From Massilia sp. Se16.2.3 (GTDB lineage Bacteria > Pseudomonadota > Gammaproteobacteria > Burkholderiales > Burkholderiaceae_D), in contig NZ_CP050451.1 in assembly GCF_014171595.1 (NCBI RefSeq), positions 2,666,001 to 2,730,000 of the forward strand: DNA of 64,000 nt, written 5' to 3'. Each line of letters begins with the position of its first letter. The first letter of the stretch is position 1. This document shows, in pieces, positions 9,945 through 20,558 of this stretch. The notes under the pieces are model-generated. The model saw only the letters and a list, made by a program, of their open reading frames with translations. It was not told the DNA's origin and ran no database searches. Made by a program: the position numbers and the translations under genes.

Positions 9945-10427
9945 ATGACGGTAGGAACTTATGAAAGCAATATGACGGGCGAAGACCTGCGCATCGGGAT
10001 CGTGCAGGCGCGCTTCAACGCCGACGTCGGGCATGGCCTGCTGTCGTCGTGCCTGGCCGAACTGAAGCACCTGGGCGTGGCCGACGAGGACATCCTGCAC
10101 GTGACCGTTCCGGGTGCACTGGAAATCCCGCTGGCGCTGCAGAAGATGGCCGAGACCCAGCAGTTCGACGCCCTGATTGCGCTGGGCGCCGTCATCCGCG
10201 GCGAAACCTACCACTTCGAGCTGGTCTCGAACGAGTCCGGCGCCGGCATCACCCGCATCGGCCTGGATTACGGCATCCCGATCGCCAACGCCGTGCTGAC
10301 CACCGAGACCGACGAGCAGGCCGAAGCGCGCATGGCCGAGAAGGGCACCGACGCCGCACGGGTCGCGGTCGAGATGGCCAACCTCCTGATGGCGCTCGAA
10401 GAGCTGCATCCGGAAGAAGAAGAGTAA
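9945..10427 (+). CDS. ribH: 6,7-dimethyl-8-ribityllumazine synthase
   Basis: 160 aa, the normal length for lumazine synthase, which joins the RibB product to the pyrimidine intermediate to make 6,7-dimethyl-8-ribityllumazine. Diagnostic segments are [22 protein letters not shown] (substrate loop) and [14 protein letters not shown] with the catalytic His. The acidic tail ends HPEEEE. It starts at ATG 9945 after GAAGAGGG and is followed 26 bp later by nusB, so the two are probably co-transcribed. Confidence 0.97.
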   Translation: MTVGTYESNMTGEDLRIGIVQARFNADVGHGLLSSCLAELKHLGVADEDILHVTVPGALEIPLALQKMAETQQFDALIALGAVIRGETYHFELVSNESGAGITRIGLDYGIPIANAVLTTETDEQAEARMAEKGTDAARVAVEMANLLMALEELHPEEEE

Positions 10428-10453
10428 GCAGCAGAAAGCAGAGAAGGACGCAT

Positions 10454-10924
10454 ATGAACGACAAGACCACCCACGCCAACCCGAGCAAGAACCGCACCCC
10501 GCGCCACCGCGCGCGCGAGTTCGCGCTGCAGGGCCTGTACCAATGGCTGCTCAACAACGAGCCGTCGAGCACCGTGACGAACAACATCCGCGGCGCCCAC
10601 GGCTTCGACAAGGCCGATGGCGAATATTTCGCGGCACTGCTCAACGGCACCATCAGCACCTCGATCGAGCTGCGCGAAGCGATTGCCCCCCTGATCGACC
10701 GTACGATCACGGAACTGTCCCCGATCGAGCACGGCGTGCTGCTGCTGGGCGCCTACGAGCTGAAGAACCATCCGGAGATTCCGTACCGCGTCGTCATCAA
10801 CGAAGCGGTCGAGCTGACCAAGTCCTTCGGCGGCATTGACGGCCACAAGTATGTGAACGGCGTGCTCGACAAGCTGGCGGGCAGGCTGCGTCCGGAGGAA
10901 GTCGCGGCCGACGTGCGCCGCTGA
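10454..10924 (+). CDS. nusB: Transcription antitermination factor NusB
   Basis: 156 aa RNA-binding protein of rRNA antitermination. The basic N-terminus has RTPRHRAREFALQGLYQWL, the standard NusB opening. ELSPIEHGVLLLGAYEL and PYRVVINEAVELTKSFG match the C-terminal helical core. The ATG at 10454 follows GAAGGACG. A strong hairpin terminator follows about 45 bp after the stop, closing the ribBA-ribH-nusB block. Confidence 0.97.
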   Translation: MNDKTTHANPSKNRTPRHRAREFALQGLYQWLLNNEPSSTVTNNIRGAHGFDKADGEYFAALLNGTISTSIELREAIAPLIDRTITELSPIEHGVLLLGAYELKNHPEIPYRVVINEAVELTKSFGGIDGHKYVNGVLDKLAGRLRPEEVAADVRR

Positions 10925-10967
10925 GATTCGCCACGCGCTCTATATATATTAGTAGGGCCGGCTCGTA

Positions 10968-11001
10968 AGCCACCGATGCCTCGCGGCGCGGTGGCTTTTT
11001 T
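10968..11001 (+). terminator. Rho-independent terminator after nusB
   Basis: AGCCACCG pairs with CGGTGGCT across a GC-rich loop and runs straight into TTTTTT on the + strand. Confidence 0.88.
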
Positions 11002-11132
11002 GTTGGGTGATGCGGGCAGGCGTGTACCCGTGGGGCGCGTGGGTGCCGACGTGGGTTGATCGCGTGGGCGGCGCGAAGGGCGCGGGCTCGGCCTGCGACG
11101 GCGTGGAGCCGCACACCCTGCGTCCGCGCCAT

Positions 11133-11155
11133 AAAAAAGCCACCGCGAGCGGTGG
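11133..11155 (-). terminator. Rho-independent terminator of the lytic transglycosylase gene
   Basis: On the minus strand CCACCG-loop-CGGTGG is followed by GC and a T run (AAAAAA at 11133-11138 on +). It lies 27 bp past the transglycosylase stop and faces the nusB terminator, so the two operons converge here. Confidence 0.85.
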
Positions 11156-11182
11156 ACCATGAGGAGTGAAGGTTAATAGCGC

Positions 11183-12115
11183 TTACAGGTTGGCCAGCGC
11201 ATCGGTGTGGGCTTCGGCCGCCGGGGCTTCCTCGGCTTTCGGCGCGGGGGCGCTGTCCGGGGCGGGCGTGGCCGGTGCCGCTGGCGCCGCCTTGTTGACG
11301 ACCATCTGGCTCGGTGCGGCAGGAGCGTTGGTGGTCGGCACGTGCTTGCCGCCGGCGACCGCCTTCAGGCGGTGGTATTCGGCCAGGACCTTGGCACCGT
11401 AGCCGGAGTCGCTTTCCATGTCGGCCGCGCCGACGTAGGTCTTCAGGGCGCCTTCGACCGAGCCGGTGCGCTTGACGTAGTCCTTGAGGATCTGGGCGCC
11501 GACACGGATGTTGGCGACCGGGTTCAGGGCTGCCTGGGTGCCGCCGACTTCCTCGAACTTGTCGTGGTGGACCTTGGCCATGACCTGCATCAGGCCCTTG
11601 GCGCCCATCGGGCTTTCCGCAAAGGGATTCAGGCCCGATTCGATCGCCATGACCGCAAGGATCAGGAGCGGGTCGAGTTTCATCTCGTGCGCCGTCGTGT
11701 AGGCGGTCGAGACGAGCATGTTGGCGGCGTCGCCGGCCACGCGGTAGCGCTTGGCCAGCCACGAGGTCACGTTCTTTTGCTGCCTGCTGTTGCCGAGCAC
11801 CTTGGGCTCGGCGGGTTCCGGCGCGGCCTCGGCCACGACAGGCTGGGCGGCAGGCGCCGGTGCACGGACGACGGTCACGCCGGCAGGCGCGCTGTCGGCT
11901 TCGGGAGACAACAGTTCGGACACCTTCCTGGCGGCATCCGGGTTCGTGTAGAGCAGGGCCAGTACCGCCACTGCCGAGAGACCGAACACGGTCAGTGTGT
12001 GCTGCATGGTGGTCAACAGACCACGTGCCGTCTTGCTCACTTGCGAAAACGTGATTGGCTGGCTGGCCATGGATTGGACGAGCCTTGCGCTCGTACCGAA
12101 CAAACGATTGATCAT
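11183..12115 (-). CDS. Membrane-anchored lytic transglycosylase (SLT domain)
   Basis: 310 aa peptidoglycan lytic enzyme. One transmembrane segment lies near residues 38-58 (TVFGLSAVAVLALLY), followed by a Pro/Ala-rich linker. The SLT core (about 125-250) holds the catalytic Glu in AIESGLNPFAESP and the GAKGLMQVM motif typical of Slt70/MltE-like enzymes. The C-terminal 45 residues are low-complexity Ala/Pro. It would cut glycan strands at the outer face of the inner membrane. It is a single-gene unit with its own terminator. Confidence 0.9.
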   Translation of the reverse strand: MINRLFGTSARLVQSMASQPITFSQVSKTARGLLTTMQHTLTVFGLSAVAVLALLYTNPDAARKVSELLSPEADSAPAGVTVVRAPAPAAQPVVAEAAPEPAEPKVLGNSRQQKNVTSWLAKRYRVAGDAANMLVSTAYTTAHEMKLDPLLILAVMAIESGLNPFAESPMGAKGLMQVMAKVHHDKFEEVGGTQAALNPVANIRVGAQILKDYVKRTGSVEGALKTYVGAADMESDSGYGAKVLAEYHRLKAVAGGKHVPTTNAPAAPSQMVVNKAAPAAPATPAPDSAPAPKAEEAPAAEAHTDALANL

Positions 12116-12587
12116 CGAAGTCCCCTTTGTCGCGGCAAAAATGATCCCGTCGCTGCGCTATGGGCGCTGCGGAGGTCGGATGCCGTGCATCAGAAAAATC
12201 GTCAGGGCTTCCTGTGTGGAAGACCGAAACGCCGTCATTGCTTTGCTTCAGCTGGTCGCGCTTCCCAGTGGGGAATGGTCCAGTGGCTCAACAACTGTCT
12301 CGGGGAGGGTAGGCAGACGCCTAAAGAAAACACTCCTTAAAATGTCATATGGGGCCCCGACCCCGTGAATGTATGAGAACGGCTAGAATCTCGTCTACAT
12401 GTGGCCGTCTCATCAAGTAGGGTGGATTCTAGGCGGTCGTTTATACCAAGTCAATACTAGCACGACTGCCCTTTATTACTTTTGAATCTTACTTATCTTG
12501 GGTGAGCTCAGCAATACCTTGCCAAATCAAATACTTGGCGGCGCAATTTGATTAACCGCAAGCAATCGAAAAAACAAGCAAAACTTG
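12116..12587. other. AT-richer intergenic region between transglycosylase and ubiD
   Basis: 472 bp with noticeably lower GC than its surroundings, especially 12400-12587. It should contain the promoters of both divergent genes. An imperfect hairpin (TGAGAaCGGC...GCCGtCTCA, about 12371-12415) and a GGGGCCCC palindrome near 12352 are visible. I see no convincing coding frame. Confidence 0.4.
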
Positions 12588-14087
12588 ATGAAATATTCCG
12601 ATCTCCGGGATTTTATGTCCCAGCTGCAACAAAACGGCGAATTAAAGCACGTTGGCCTCCCCATTTCCACCCATCTGGAGATGACCGAGGTCTGCGACCG
12701 CACGCTGCGCGCCGCCGGCCCGGCACTGTTGTTCGACCATGCGACGGATGCGCGCGGCGGCAGGCATGCGATGCCGGTGCTGGCCAACCTGTTCGGCACG
12801 CCGCAGCGCGTGGCCCTGGGCATGGGTGCCAGCGACGTAAGCGAACTGCGCCGCATCGGTCACGTGCTGGCGCGCCTGAAGGAACCGGAACCGCCGCGCG
12901 GCTTCAAGGACATCATGGGACTCGGGTCCCTCGTGAAAGCCGTATGGGACATGGCGCCGAAGGAAGTGAAGGGCGCCGCCTGCCAGGAAATCGTCTGGGA
13001 AGGGCAGGACGTGGACCTTGCCCGCCTGCCGATCCAGCATTGCTGGCCGGGCGACGTCGCGCCTCTCATCACCTGGGGACTGGTGGTCACCAAGGGGCCG
13101 AACAAGAAGCGCCAGAACCTGGGCATCTACCGCCAGCAGGTGCTGGGGCCGAACAAGGTGATCATGCGCTGGCTGGCGCACCGCGGCGGCGCGCTCGACT
13201 TCCGCGAGCACGCGATCGCCAACCCGGGCCAGCCCTATCCGGTGGCGGTGGCCCTCGGGGCCGACCCCGCCACCATTCTCGGCGCGGTGACGCCGGTGCC
13301 GGACAGTCTGTCGGAATACCAGTTCGCAGGCCTGCTGCGGGGCCAGCGCACGGTGCTGACGAAAGCCATCGGCAGCGAACTGCGCGTTCCGGCGTCGAGC
13401 GAAATCGTGCTGGAAGGGCATATCTACCCGGATGCGAACCACCCGTCCGGCTTCGAGCATGCGCTGGAAGGGCCGTACGGCGACCATACCGGCTATTACA
13501 ACGAGCAGGACAGCTTCCCCGTGTTCACGATCGACCGCATCACGATGCGGCGCGACCCCATCTATCACTCCACCTACACCGGCAAGCCGCCCGACGAGCC
13601 GGCCGTGCTGGGCGTGGCGCTCAATGAAGTCTTCATCCCGCTCCTGCAGAAGCAGTTCAGCGAGATCACCGACTTCTACCTGCCGCCGGAAGGCTGCAGC
13701 TACCGCATGGCCGTGGTGCAGATGAAGAAGCAGTACGCCGGCCACGCCAAGCGCGTGATGTTCGGGGTCTGGAGTTTCTTGCGCCAGTTCATGTATACGA
13801 AGTTCATCGTCGTGGTGGACGAGGATGTCGACGTGCGCGACTGGAAGGAAGTGATCTGGGCCATCACGACCCGGGTCGATCCGACGCGCGACACGGTCCT
13901 GGTCGACAACACGCCGATCGACTACCTCGACTTCGCCTCGCCTATCAGCGGGCTGGGCAGCAAGATGGGCATCGACGCCACCAACAAGTGGCCAGGCGAA
14001 ACGAATCGCGAATGGGGTACGCCGATCGTGATGGCGCCAGACGTGAAAACACGCGTCGATGCGATCTGGCAGCAACTGGGCCTGTAG
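12588..14087 (+). CDS. ubiD: 4-hydroxy-3-polyprenylbenzoate decarboxylase UbiD
   Basis: 499 aa, matching E. coli UbiD (497). It decarboxylates the polyprenylated ring intermediate of ubiquinone synthesis using prenylated FMN made by UbiX. Family segments include [34 protein letters not shown], the acidic [11 protein letters not shown] active-site stretch, and DATNKWPGE near the end. The start is taken as ATG 12588; the preceding TTG is in frame, but MKYSDLR is the family N-terminus. The ribosome site is weak. The SRP RNA follows on the same strand. Confidence 0.96.
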   Translation: MKYSDLRDFMSQLQQNGELKHVGLPISTHLEMTEVCDRTLRAAGPALLFDHATDARGGRHAMPVLANLFGTPQRVALGMGASDVSELRRIGHVLARLKEPEPPRGFKDIMGLGSLVKAVWDMAPKEVKGAACQEIVWEGQDVDLARLPIQHCWPGDVAPLITWGLVVTKGPNKKRQNLGIYRQQVLGPNKVIMRWLAHRGGALDFREHAIANPGQPYPVAVALGADPATILGAVTPVPDSLSEYQFAGLLRGQRTVLTKAIGSELRVPASSEIVLEGHIYPDANHPSGFEHALEGPYGDHTGYYNEQDSFPVFTIDRITMRRDPIYHSTYTGKPPDEPAVLGVALNEVFIPLLQKQFSEITDFYLPPEGCSYRMAVVQMKKQYAGHAKRVMFGVWSFLRQFMYTKFIVVVDEDVDVRDWKEVIWAITTRVDPTRDTVLVDNTPIDYLDFASPISGLGSKMGIDATNKWPGETNREWGTPIVMAPDVKTRVDAIWQQLGL

Positions 14088-14163
14088 CGAGGGGCGGGCA
14101 GGGCTGCGGATGGCGGCCCTGCCCACCCATTGAAATCGCTGCCCACAAAGCCGCGCGCTGGGT

Positions 14164-14169
14164 TATAAT
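14164..14169 (+). promoter_or_regulatory. -10 element (TATAAT) of the SRP RNA gene
   Basis: A perfect TATAAT sits 8 bp before the 5' end of the SRP RNA stem, the correct distance for a start site at about 14176. No good -35 hexamer at 17 bp was found. Confidence 0.7.
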
Positions 14170-14176
14170 GCGCGCT

Positions 14177-14273
14177 GGCGGGCCCCTGCGCATTGTGGCA
14201 TGGTTTACCTGGTCAGGTCGGGAACGAAGCAGCCAAAGCCGTTCACCGCAAGTGCCGCAGATCAGGCTCGCCT
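14177..14273 (+). ncRNA. ffs: Signal recognition particle RNA (4.5S, small bacterial type)
   Basis: Contains the conserved domain IV block GGTCAGGTCGGGAACGAAGC followed by AGCC, the Ffh-binding hairpin. The terminal arms GGCGGGCC (14177-14184) and GGCTCGCC (14266-14273) pair over 8 bp with one G-U. The length, about 97 nt, is right for a gammaproteobacterial or betaproteobacterial 4.5S RNA. It guides nascent membrane proteins to the translocon with Ffh and FtsY. A TATAAT lies just upstream. Confidence 0.95.
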
Positions 14274-14455
14274 CCTTCGTTTTCCTCGTTGTACCTTCCC
14301 CTCTGCATTCTCTGTTCGGCATCTCGTGCCGGCGCTTCTATCTGCTCGACAATTGTTTGCCTGTCAAGACAGAAGTTGCACATTTGCATGCAATCTTCAT
14401 CCCGGCCTCAGCCGGTAATGTTCGCGGCATGGCCCAACTGCGGTAAAATCGTGGC

Positions 14456-16640
14456 ATGTCCTATCAAGTCCTCGCCCGCAAATACCGCCCCAAGAACTTC
14501 GAAACGCTGGTCGGCCAGGAGCACGTCGTGCGCGCGCTCACGCACGCGCTCGGCTCGGGCCGCCTGCACCATGCCTACCTGTTTACGGGGACGCGCGGGG
14601 TCGGCAAGACCACGCTGTCGCGCATTCTTGCCAAGTCGCTCAACTGTACCGGTCCGGACGGGCAGGGCGGCATCACCGCCGCGCCTTGTGGGCAATGCGA
14701 GGCTTGCCGCGCGATCGATGCCGGCCGCTTCGTCGACTATATAGAGATGGACGCCGCGTCGAACCGCGGCGTCGACGAAATGGCGCAGCTGCTCGAGCAG
14801 GCCGTCTACGCGCCCAGCAATGCACGCTTCAAGGTCTACATGATCGACGAGGTGCACATGCTGACCAACCACGCCTTCAACTCGATGCTGAAGACGCTGG
14901 AAGAGCCGCCCGAGCACGTCAAATTCATCCTCGCGACCACCGATCCGCAGAAGATCCCGGTGACGGTGCTGTCACGCTGCCTCCAGTTCAACCTCAAGCA
15001 AATGCCGCCCGGTCACATCGTCGGCCACCTCGAGAACATCCTCGGCCAGGAAGGCGTGAGCTTCGAACAACCCGCGCTGCGCCTCCTGGCGCAGGGCGCC
15101 CACGGCTCGATGCGCGACGCGCTGTCGCTGACCGACCAGGCCATTGCCTATGCCGCCGGCGCCGTCACCCGGAAGCCGTGCAGGGCATGCTCGGCGCGCT
15201 CGACCAGTCCTACCTCGTGCGCCTGCTCGACGCGCTGGCTGCCCAGAACGGCGCCGACCTGCTGGCCGTGGCCGACGAAATGGCCAGCCGCAGCCTGTCG
15301 TACAACGGCGCGCTGCAAGACACGGGCACGCTGCTGCACCGCATCGCGCTGGCGCAATCGGTGCCGAACGCGGTGCCGCAGGATTTGCCTGAACTGGCCG
15401 ACATCCTGCGCCTGGCGCAGCGCTTCGATGCGCAGGAAGTGCAGCTGTATTACCAGATCGCCGTGCACGGGCGTAACGAGATCGGCCTGGCGCCGGACGA
15501 GTATGCGGGCTTCACGATGACCTTGCTGCGCATGCTGGCTTTCCGTCCGGGGCAGGGCGGTGCCGACAGCCTGCCAGCCGCGCCTGTGGCAAGCGCGCCG
15601 CGTGCGGCACCGGGCGCGCCACGTGCCGCGGCAGCGGCGGCAGCACCAGCACAGGCGAGCGCGCCGGCGGCGCCGGCAGCCGCAGCGCCACGTCCAGCGC
15701 CACCGAGCGCACCCGCGGCGGCCGCCAACCCGGCGCCGGCCATGAATTCGGCGCGTGCCGCCATCAATGCCGCGCTGGAAGCGGCGCGTGCGGCTTCTGG
15801 CCAGCGCGCGCCGGCCAAGCGTCCAGGCGCCGATGCGCCGCCGCCAGCACCTTCGGCACCAGCCGCCGAACCGGCAGCGCCGGCGCGGCCGATCCAGGTC
15901 GGCCCGTCCGCGCCTCCGGGCGGCACCGGTGCGCGGATGGCGCCGCCGCCTGCGCCCACGGCCGGCATGTCCCCAGCGCAAGGCGGCGGTACGCCGCCCC
16001 GGGACCGTCCGCAAGGCCAGGCCCGGGCACAGGCGCACGCCCAGGCCGACATGCGCCAGCAACCGCAGGCGCGCGCAGCTTACGATGCGGGCGCCGGCGA
16101 AGACGGTCCGCCCTCGTGGGTGACCGAATTTTCCGACGACACCGCCGTCGCCTCCGAAGCGCCGGCCGTCGTGACCGCGCCGGCGCCGGTGCGCGCACCG
16201 AGCGCGCCGCCGCATGCCTATGTCGTCACACCGGTGCCGCAGATCGATTGGGACGGCAACTGGCCGGCCCTGGACCGCCTCGCTGGCACTGCGCGGCGTG
16301 TCGCAGCAGCTGGCGCTGCAGACTGAATTGATTGGCTGCCACGCCGACGCCGGCTCGATCGTGTTCCGCCTGCGCGTGCCGGTCGACACCCTGCGCGCCA
16401 GCGGCAACAGCGAAAAAACTGCAGGCGGCCTTGCAGGAACGTTTCCCCGACAAGCGGGTCAATCTCGAGACCGAGCTTGGACCTGTCTGGTACACGGCCA
16501 GCGCCGAAGCCAAGGCCGCGCGCGAGGAGCGCCAGCGCCAGGCCGAGGCGGTCGTCGCCGGCGACGCTTTTGTCCAGGAGATGGAGCGCACCTTCAATGC
16601 CTTCGTCGTGCCCGGCTCGGTGAAGCCGCCGGCCGCCTGA
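14456..16640 (+). pseudogene. dnaX: DNA polymerase III subunits gamma/tau (DnaX), frameshifted as sequenced
   Basis: Clamp-loader ATPase. The N-terminus MSYQVLARKYRPKNFETLVG, Walker A GTRGVGKTTLSR, the zinc Cys cluster (CGQCEAC), Walker B YMIDEVHML and sensor LATTDPQKIPVTVLSRC are all present. A long Ala/Pro-rich linker (about 15580-16080) precedes the tau domain that binds DnaB and the polymerase core. Frame breaks: one base lost at CCC 15168-15170 (CCCC restores VTPEAVQGML), one gained near 16275, and one A gained in AAAAAA near 16411. The gene is essential, so sequencing error is the best explanation. None of these sites is an A-AAA-AAG slippery heptamer. The next gene is ybaB, the normal partner. 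Confidence 0.93.
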
Positions 16641-16685
16641 CCCGTTCGAACCCCATTTACTATCCGATCATTGGAGAACAGCATC

Positions 16686-17015
16686 ATGATGAAAAACCAG
16701 CTCGCAGGCTTGATGAAACAGGCGCAAGCCATGCAGGACAACATGAAGAAGGCGCAGGAGCAGCTGGCCCTCGTCGAAGTCGAAGGCCAGTCCGGCGCCG
16801 GCCTGGTGAAGGTCACGATGACCTGCAAGAACGACGTCAAGCGCGTCCAGATCGATCCATCGCTGTTGGCCGACGACAAGGACATGCTGGAAGACCTGGT
16901 CGCCGCCGCCTTCAACGACGCCGTGCGCAAGGCCGAAGCCACCGCCGCGGAAAAGATGAGCGGCCTGACCGCCGGCATGCCTGGCCTGCCGCCCGGCTTC
17001 AAGATGCCGTTCTGA
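16686..17015 (+). CDS. YbaB/EbfC family nucleoid-associated protein
   Basis: 109 aa, exactly the usual length. The N-terminus [17 protein letters not shown] and the C-terminus [11 protein letters not shown] are family hallmarks. It forms homodimers that bind DNA with weak specificity. ATG 16686 is preferred over an upstream in-frame codon at 16671 because GGAGAA lies 8-10 bp before it. The order dnaX-ybaB-recR is conserved across proteobacteria; here a YciI gene is inserted before recR. Confidence 0.95.
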   Translation: MMKNQLAGLMKQAQAMQDNMKKAQEQLALVEVEGQSGAGLVKVTMTCKNDVKRVQIDPSLLADDKDMLEDLVAAAFNDAVRKAEATAAEKMSGLTAGMPGLPPGFKMPF

Positions 17016-17025
17016 TCCCGGATCC

Positions 17026-17328
17026 ATGTTCATCGTTTCGCTCAGCTATACCGCCCCGCTCGAGGAGGTCGATGCGCACCTTGCCGCGCACCGCGATTTC
17101 CTCGCCGCGCATTATGCGAACGGAACCTTCCTGATGTCGGGGCGCAAGGTGCCGCGCGACGGCGGCATCATCGTCGCCAATGCGCCCAGCCGCGCCGCGC
17201 TGGACGCCGTGCTGGGTGAGGATCCGTTCGCCCGTGCGGGCGTCGCGCGCTACGAGGTCACCGAGTTCGTGCCGACCATGACGACCGAGGCGCTTTCCGC
17301 CTGGCGCGTCGCACAGCGCGCCGCGTAG
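17026..17328 (+). CDS. YciI family protein
   Basis: 100 aa ferredoxin-like protein. It starts [19 protein letters not shown] and contains the YciI pattern [18 protein letters not shown] with the His-Asp pair thought to form the active-site pocket. Family functions are mostly unknown. It lies 10 bp after ybaB and 14 bp before recR, so it is probably in the same transcript. Confidence 0.9.
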   Translation: MFIVSLSYTAPLEEVDAHLAAHRDFLAAHYANGTFLMSGRKVPRDGGIIVANAPSRAALDAVLGEDPFARAGVARYEVTEFVPTMTTEALSAWRVAQRAA

Positions 17329-17342
17329 GCTGTCCACACAAG

Positions 17343-17933
17343 ATGTCCAAATCACTCGACTTCCTCACCGAGGCCCTGCGCCGCCTGCCCGGCATCGGCC
17401 CCAAGTCGGCCCAGCGCATGGCCTTCCACCTGCTGCAGCACGACCGCGAGGGAGCGGCGATGCTCTCGCGCGCGCTCTACCAGGCCGTCGACACGGTGCA
17501 CCACTGCGCCATGTGCAATACCTTCGCCGACACCGAAATCTGCGAGATGTGCGCCGACGAGGCGCGCGACCACACGCTGCTGTGCATCGTCGAGACGCCC
17601 GCCGACCAGATGATGATCGAGCAGACCCTGACCTTCAAGGGCCTGTATTTCGTGCTGATGGGGCGGCTGTCGCCGCTCGACGGCATCGGTCCGAAAGACC
17701 TGCACCTCGACAAGCTGGTGGCACGCGCCGCCGACGGCGTGGTCGGCGAAGTGGTGCTGGCAACCAATTTCACCAACGAGGGCGAAGCCACTGCCCACTA
17801 CATCTCCGAGATGCTCAAGGCGCGCGGCCTGCGGGTCAGCCGCCTGGCGCGCGGCGTGCCTGTCGGCGGCGAGCTCGAGTACGTCGATGCCGGCACGATA
17901 GCGCGCGCCATGCTTGATCGCCGCACTGCATAA
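17343..17933 (+). CDS. recR: Recombination mediator RecR
   Basis: 196 aa. It works with RecF and RecO to load RecA at single-strand gaps. It shows the helix-hairpin-helix near [20 protein letters not shown], the C4 zinc finger [16 protein letters not shown] and the Toprim segment [16 protein letters not shown]. Length and order are standard. It is the last gene of the dnaX-ybaB-yciI-recR run. Confidence 0.97.
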   Translation: MSKSLDFLTEALRRLPGIGPKSAQRMAFHLLQHDREGAAMLSRALYQAVDTVHHCAMCNTFADTEICEMCADEARDHTLLCIVETPADQMMIEQTLTFKGLYFVLMGRLSPLDGIGPKDLHLDKLVARAADGVVGEVVLATNFTNEGEATAHYISEMLKARGLRVSRLARGVPVGGELEYVDAGTIARAMLDRRTA

Positions 17934-18165
17934 TGGTCGCAATGACAACCCGGTAGCCCCGGAGTGGCGGGTGCCCGTTTGCGTGCGCGCAATCCATGTT
18001 GAGGGTCCGCTGCTATCGTGGGCTCCTTCGAGCGAGGGAAAAAATTGTCAGGGCAAGACCCTGAGGGCGTGGCGTCATCGTCGAAGACAGTACACTGGTA
18101 CGTCGAGACGAATGCAACGCCGCCATGGCGATTTTTTCACACGCTCTCCAAGCGGACCTGCGAGC

Positions 18166-19299
18166 ATGCATCTTGTCGACATCACCATGTTCTACGCCGC
18201 CGAAGGCAACGGCGTGAGCACCTACCTGAATGCCAAGGCGCGCTGGCTGGCGCGTAACAGCCGCGTTCGCCATACGATTCTCAGTCCCAACGTGGACAGC
18301 GGCGGCGAGGCGCCCAGGCTGGTGCGCGTGCCTGCCTTTGCCCTGCCCGGCATCAATGGTTTTCGCATGCCGGTCTCGGTACGGGCGCCGGCCCGCCTGC
18401 TGCACCAGGCCGCACCCGACCTGATCGAGGTCGGCGACGCCGGTCACAGCGCCTGGGCCGCGCTCAAGCTGCGCCGCCGCCTTGGCGTCCCGGCAATCGC
18501 CTTCTACCATTCCGACCTGCCGCGCCCGGTAAGGCCGCGCTTCGGCCAGACCGCCGAACAGGCCACCTGCAAATACCTGGCCCACCTGTACCGCCAGTTC
18601 GACCTCGTGCTGGCGCCGAGCCGTGATGGTCGAGCAGCTGCACGACATGGGCGTGCAGGGCGCGCGCCACCAGTCGCTGGGCATCGACAGCGCCGTGTTC
18701 CACCCGTCGCGCCGCGTCGAGACGCTGCGCGCCCACCTGCGCCTGCCGCCTGACGCGCGCCTGCTGGTCTACGCGGGGCGCTTCACGCCCGAAAAGAAGT
18801 TGCCGCTCCTGATCGAGGCGGTGCGCAAGCTGGGGCGGCCCTATCACCGGTCATGATCGGCGGCGGCGCCGAGCTGCCGCGCTATCCGCAGATCACCTAT
18901 CTGCCCTTCAAGCGCAACCAGCGCCAGCTGGCACGGCTGCTCGCCAGCTGCGACGTGCTGGTGCATCCGGGCGACTGCGAAACTTTCGGCCTGATCGTGC
19001 TCGAGGCCATGGCTTGCGGCCTGCCGGTCGTGGCCACCGGGGGCGGCGGCGTGGCCGAGCTCGTGGACGAGCGCACCGGCATCCTGGCGCGTCCGAACTG
19101 TGTCGACAGCCTGGCCGGCGCGATCGAGGCGATCTACGGTCGCGATCTGGCCGAGCTGGGCGCGAATGCGCGCCGCAAGGCGGCCGAATACTATGACTGG
19201 AACGAAATCCTGCCGCAGGTGATGCGGCGCTACCAGGCGGTGCTGGGTACGCGCGAGCAGGACGAACCGGGCGCGGAAGGCATCTGTGTTCCCGAATGA
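18166..19299 (+). pseudogene. Glycosyltransferase family 4 (GT-B), frameshifted as sequenced
   Basis: Sugar transferase acting on an envelope or exopolysaccharide acceptor; the substrate is unknown. The N-terminal domain begins MHLVDITMFYAAEGNGVSTY, with the Gly-rich acceptor loop. The C-terminal nucleotide-sugar half has LVYAGRFTPEKKLPLLIEAV and the E-x7-E motif ETFGLIVLEAMACGLPVVAT. Two breaks: near 18621 (two bases missing from a GTGT run would restore SRVMVEQL) and near 18850 (one base missing before VMIGGGAEL). The repaired length is about 378 aa. Its stop overlaps the start of the deacetylase gene, which suggests translational coupling. Confidence 0.88.
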
Positions 19300-20249
19300 G
19301 GGGAAGGGCGCGTGGACCCCGGCAGCCGCATCGCCGGCGGCGTTGCCAGGCGGTGGCGCGGCTGGCGCGTTGTCGGCTGCGTCGGCCTCGGTACTGAATG
19401 CAGGTTCCGGTATGGCGCCTCAGCAGATGATCCAGGCCCCGCACGATGCGCTGTCATCCCCACGCCTCGCCCGCGCTGACGGCGCACCGCTGCTATGCGT
19501 TTCCATCCACGACGTCGCCCCCGCCACCGGGAAGCCTGTGCGCAGCTGGCCGAAGCCCTGCGTGGCATCGCCGACATCGCGCTGACCTGGCTGGTGGTGC
19601 CGCGCTACCACGACCGCGCGGACGACGAGCGGGCCATGCGCGCCGGTCTGGATGCGGCCCGGCACGTGGCGACGAACTGGTCCTGCATGGCTATACCCAT
19701 CTCGACAGCGCGGCACCCGAAGGCAGCCTGCGTGCACGCTTCCTGCGCGGCGTGTACACCCAGCGCGAGGGCGAATTCGCCGCCTTGACGGCGGCCGAGG
19801 CGCGGATGCGGATCGAGCTGGGCCTGGCGTGGTTCCGGGCGCGCGGGTGGGAGCCAAGCGGCTTCGTCCCGCCGGCCTGGCTGCTGGGACAAGGTTCACG
19901 GGAAGCGCTGGCCGGCTACGGCTTCAGCTACACCACGACCTTCACGCGTTTTCACCTGCTGCCAGAGCGCGGCTCGGTGTTCGCGCCTTCGCTCGTCTAC
20001 GCGGCGCGCAACCGGGCAGGGCGCCTGTTTTCGCCACTTGCTGCCAGCATGGCCGCCCGCGCGCTGGCAGGAAGCCCGCTGATGCGCCTGAGCCTGCATC
20101 CGCCCGATCTGCGCCATCCGCGCCTGATGGCGCATGCACGCCACATCGTCGCGCGCGCACTCGAGACGCGCGCCGCCGTCACCAAAGCCGAGTGTGCACA
20201 GCGCCTGCGCCAGCTGCATCCCGGCGCAGTGCGACCCGGTGCCCGCTAG
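19286..20249 (+). pseudogene. DUF2334/NodB-like polysaccharide deacetylase family protein, frameshifted as sequenced
   Basis: Predicted carbohydrate deacetylase. SIHDVAPAT carries the metal-site Asp and HGYTHLD the His pair of the NodB-like fold. The likely start is GTG 19286 behind GGAAGG, inside the end of the glycosyltransferase gene. A later start near 19412 is possible because the first 40 residues are low-complexity Ala. One-base losses near 19527 (CC for CCC) and near 19666 break the frame. The pairing with a GT4 enzyme suggests one glycan-modifying unit. Confidence 0.78.
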
Positions 20250-20279
20250 CGCGGGAGCGTTCCGCCAGCGCGGCCAGTG

Positions 20280-20558
20280 TTACCAGCCCCGGCCCCAATA
20301 ACCGCCACCCCAATAGCCGCCGCGCCATGGCCCGGCGTATCCTGGACTGCCGTAGCGCTGCACGTCGTCCTTGGTGCTCAGGCTGATGATGCAATCGCGC
20401 CATTGGTCCGATTGCTGGGCATAGCCGAGGCGGTCGCAGGCGGGGCCGTAGACGGCGATCATCTCCGCCATTTCGGCCTGCTTGCGCGCTGCGCGCTCTT
20501 GCGGGGTGGCACAGGCGCCCAGCAACAGCGCGGCCGTCAATACGATGTAGGTACGCAT
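20280..20558 (-). CDS. Small putative lipoprotein with Gly/Trp-rich tail
   Basis: 92 aa. The signal peptide ends in a lipobox LLGAC, so it should be an outer- or inner-membrane lipoprotein. The middle (YGPACDRLGYAQQSDQWRDCI) has two further Cys that could form a disulfide. The C-terminus is Gly/Tyr/Trp-rich (RGGYWGGGYWGRGW). The start ATG 20558 follows a perfect AAGGAGT. I do not recognise a functional family. Confidence 0.75.
   Translation of the reverse strand: MRTYIVLTAALLLGACATPQERAARKQAEMAEMIAVYGPACDRLGYAQQSDQWRDCIISLSTKDDVQRYGSPGYAGPWRGGYWGGGYWGRGW

Noticed and set aside
14456-15520. Programmed -1 frameshift producing DnaX gamma
   Set aside because: There is no A-rich slippery heptamer at the break, and the break removes conserved ATPase-region residues.
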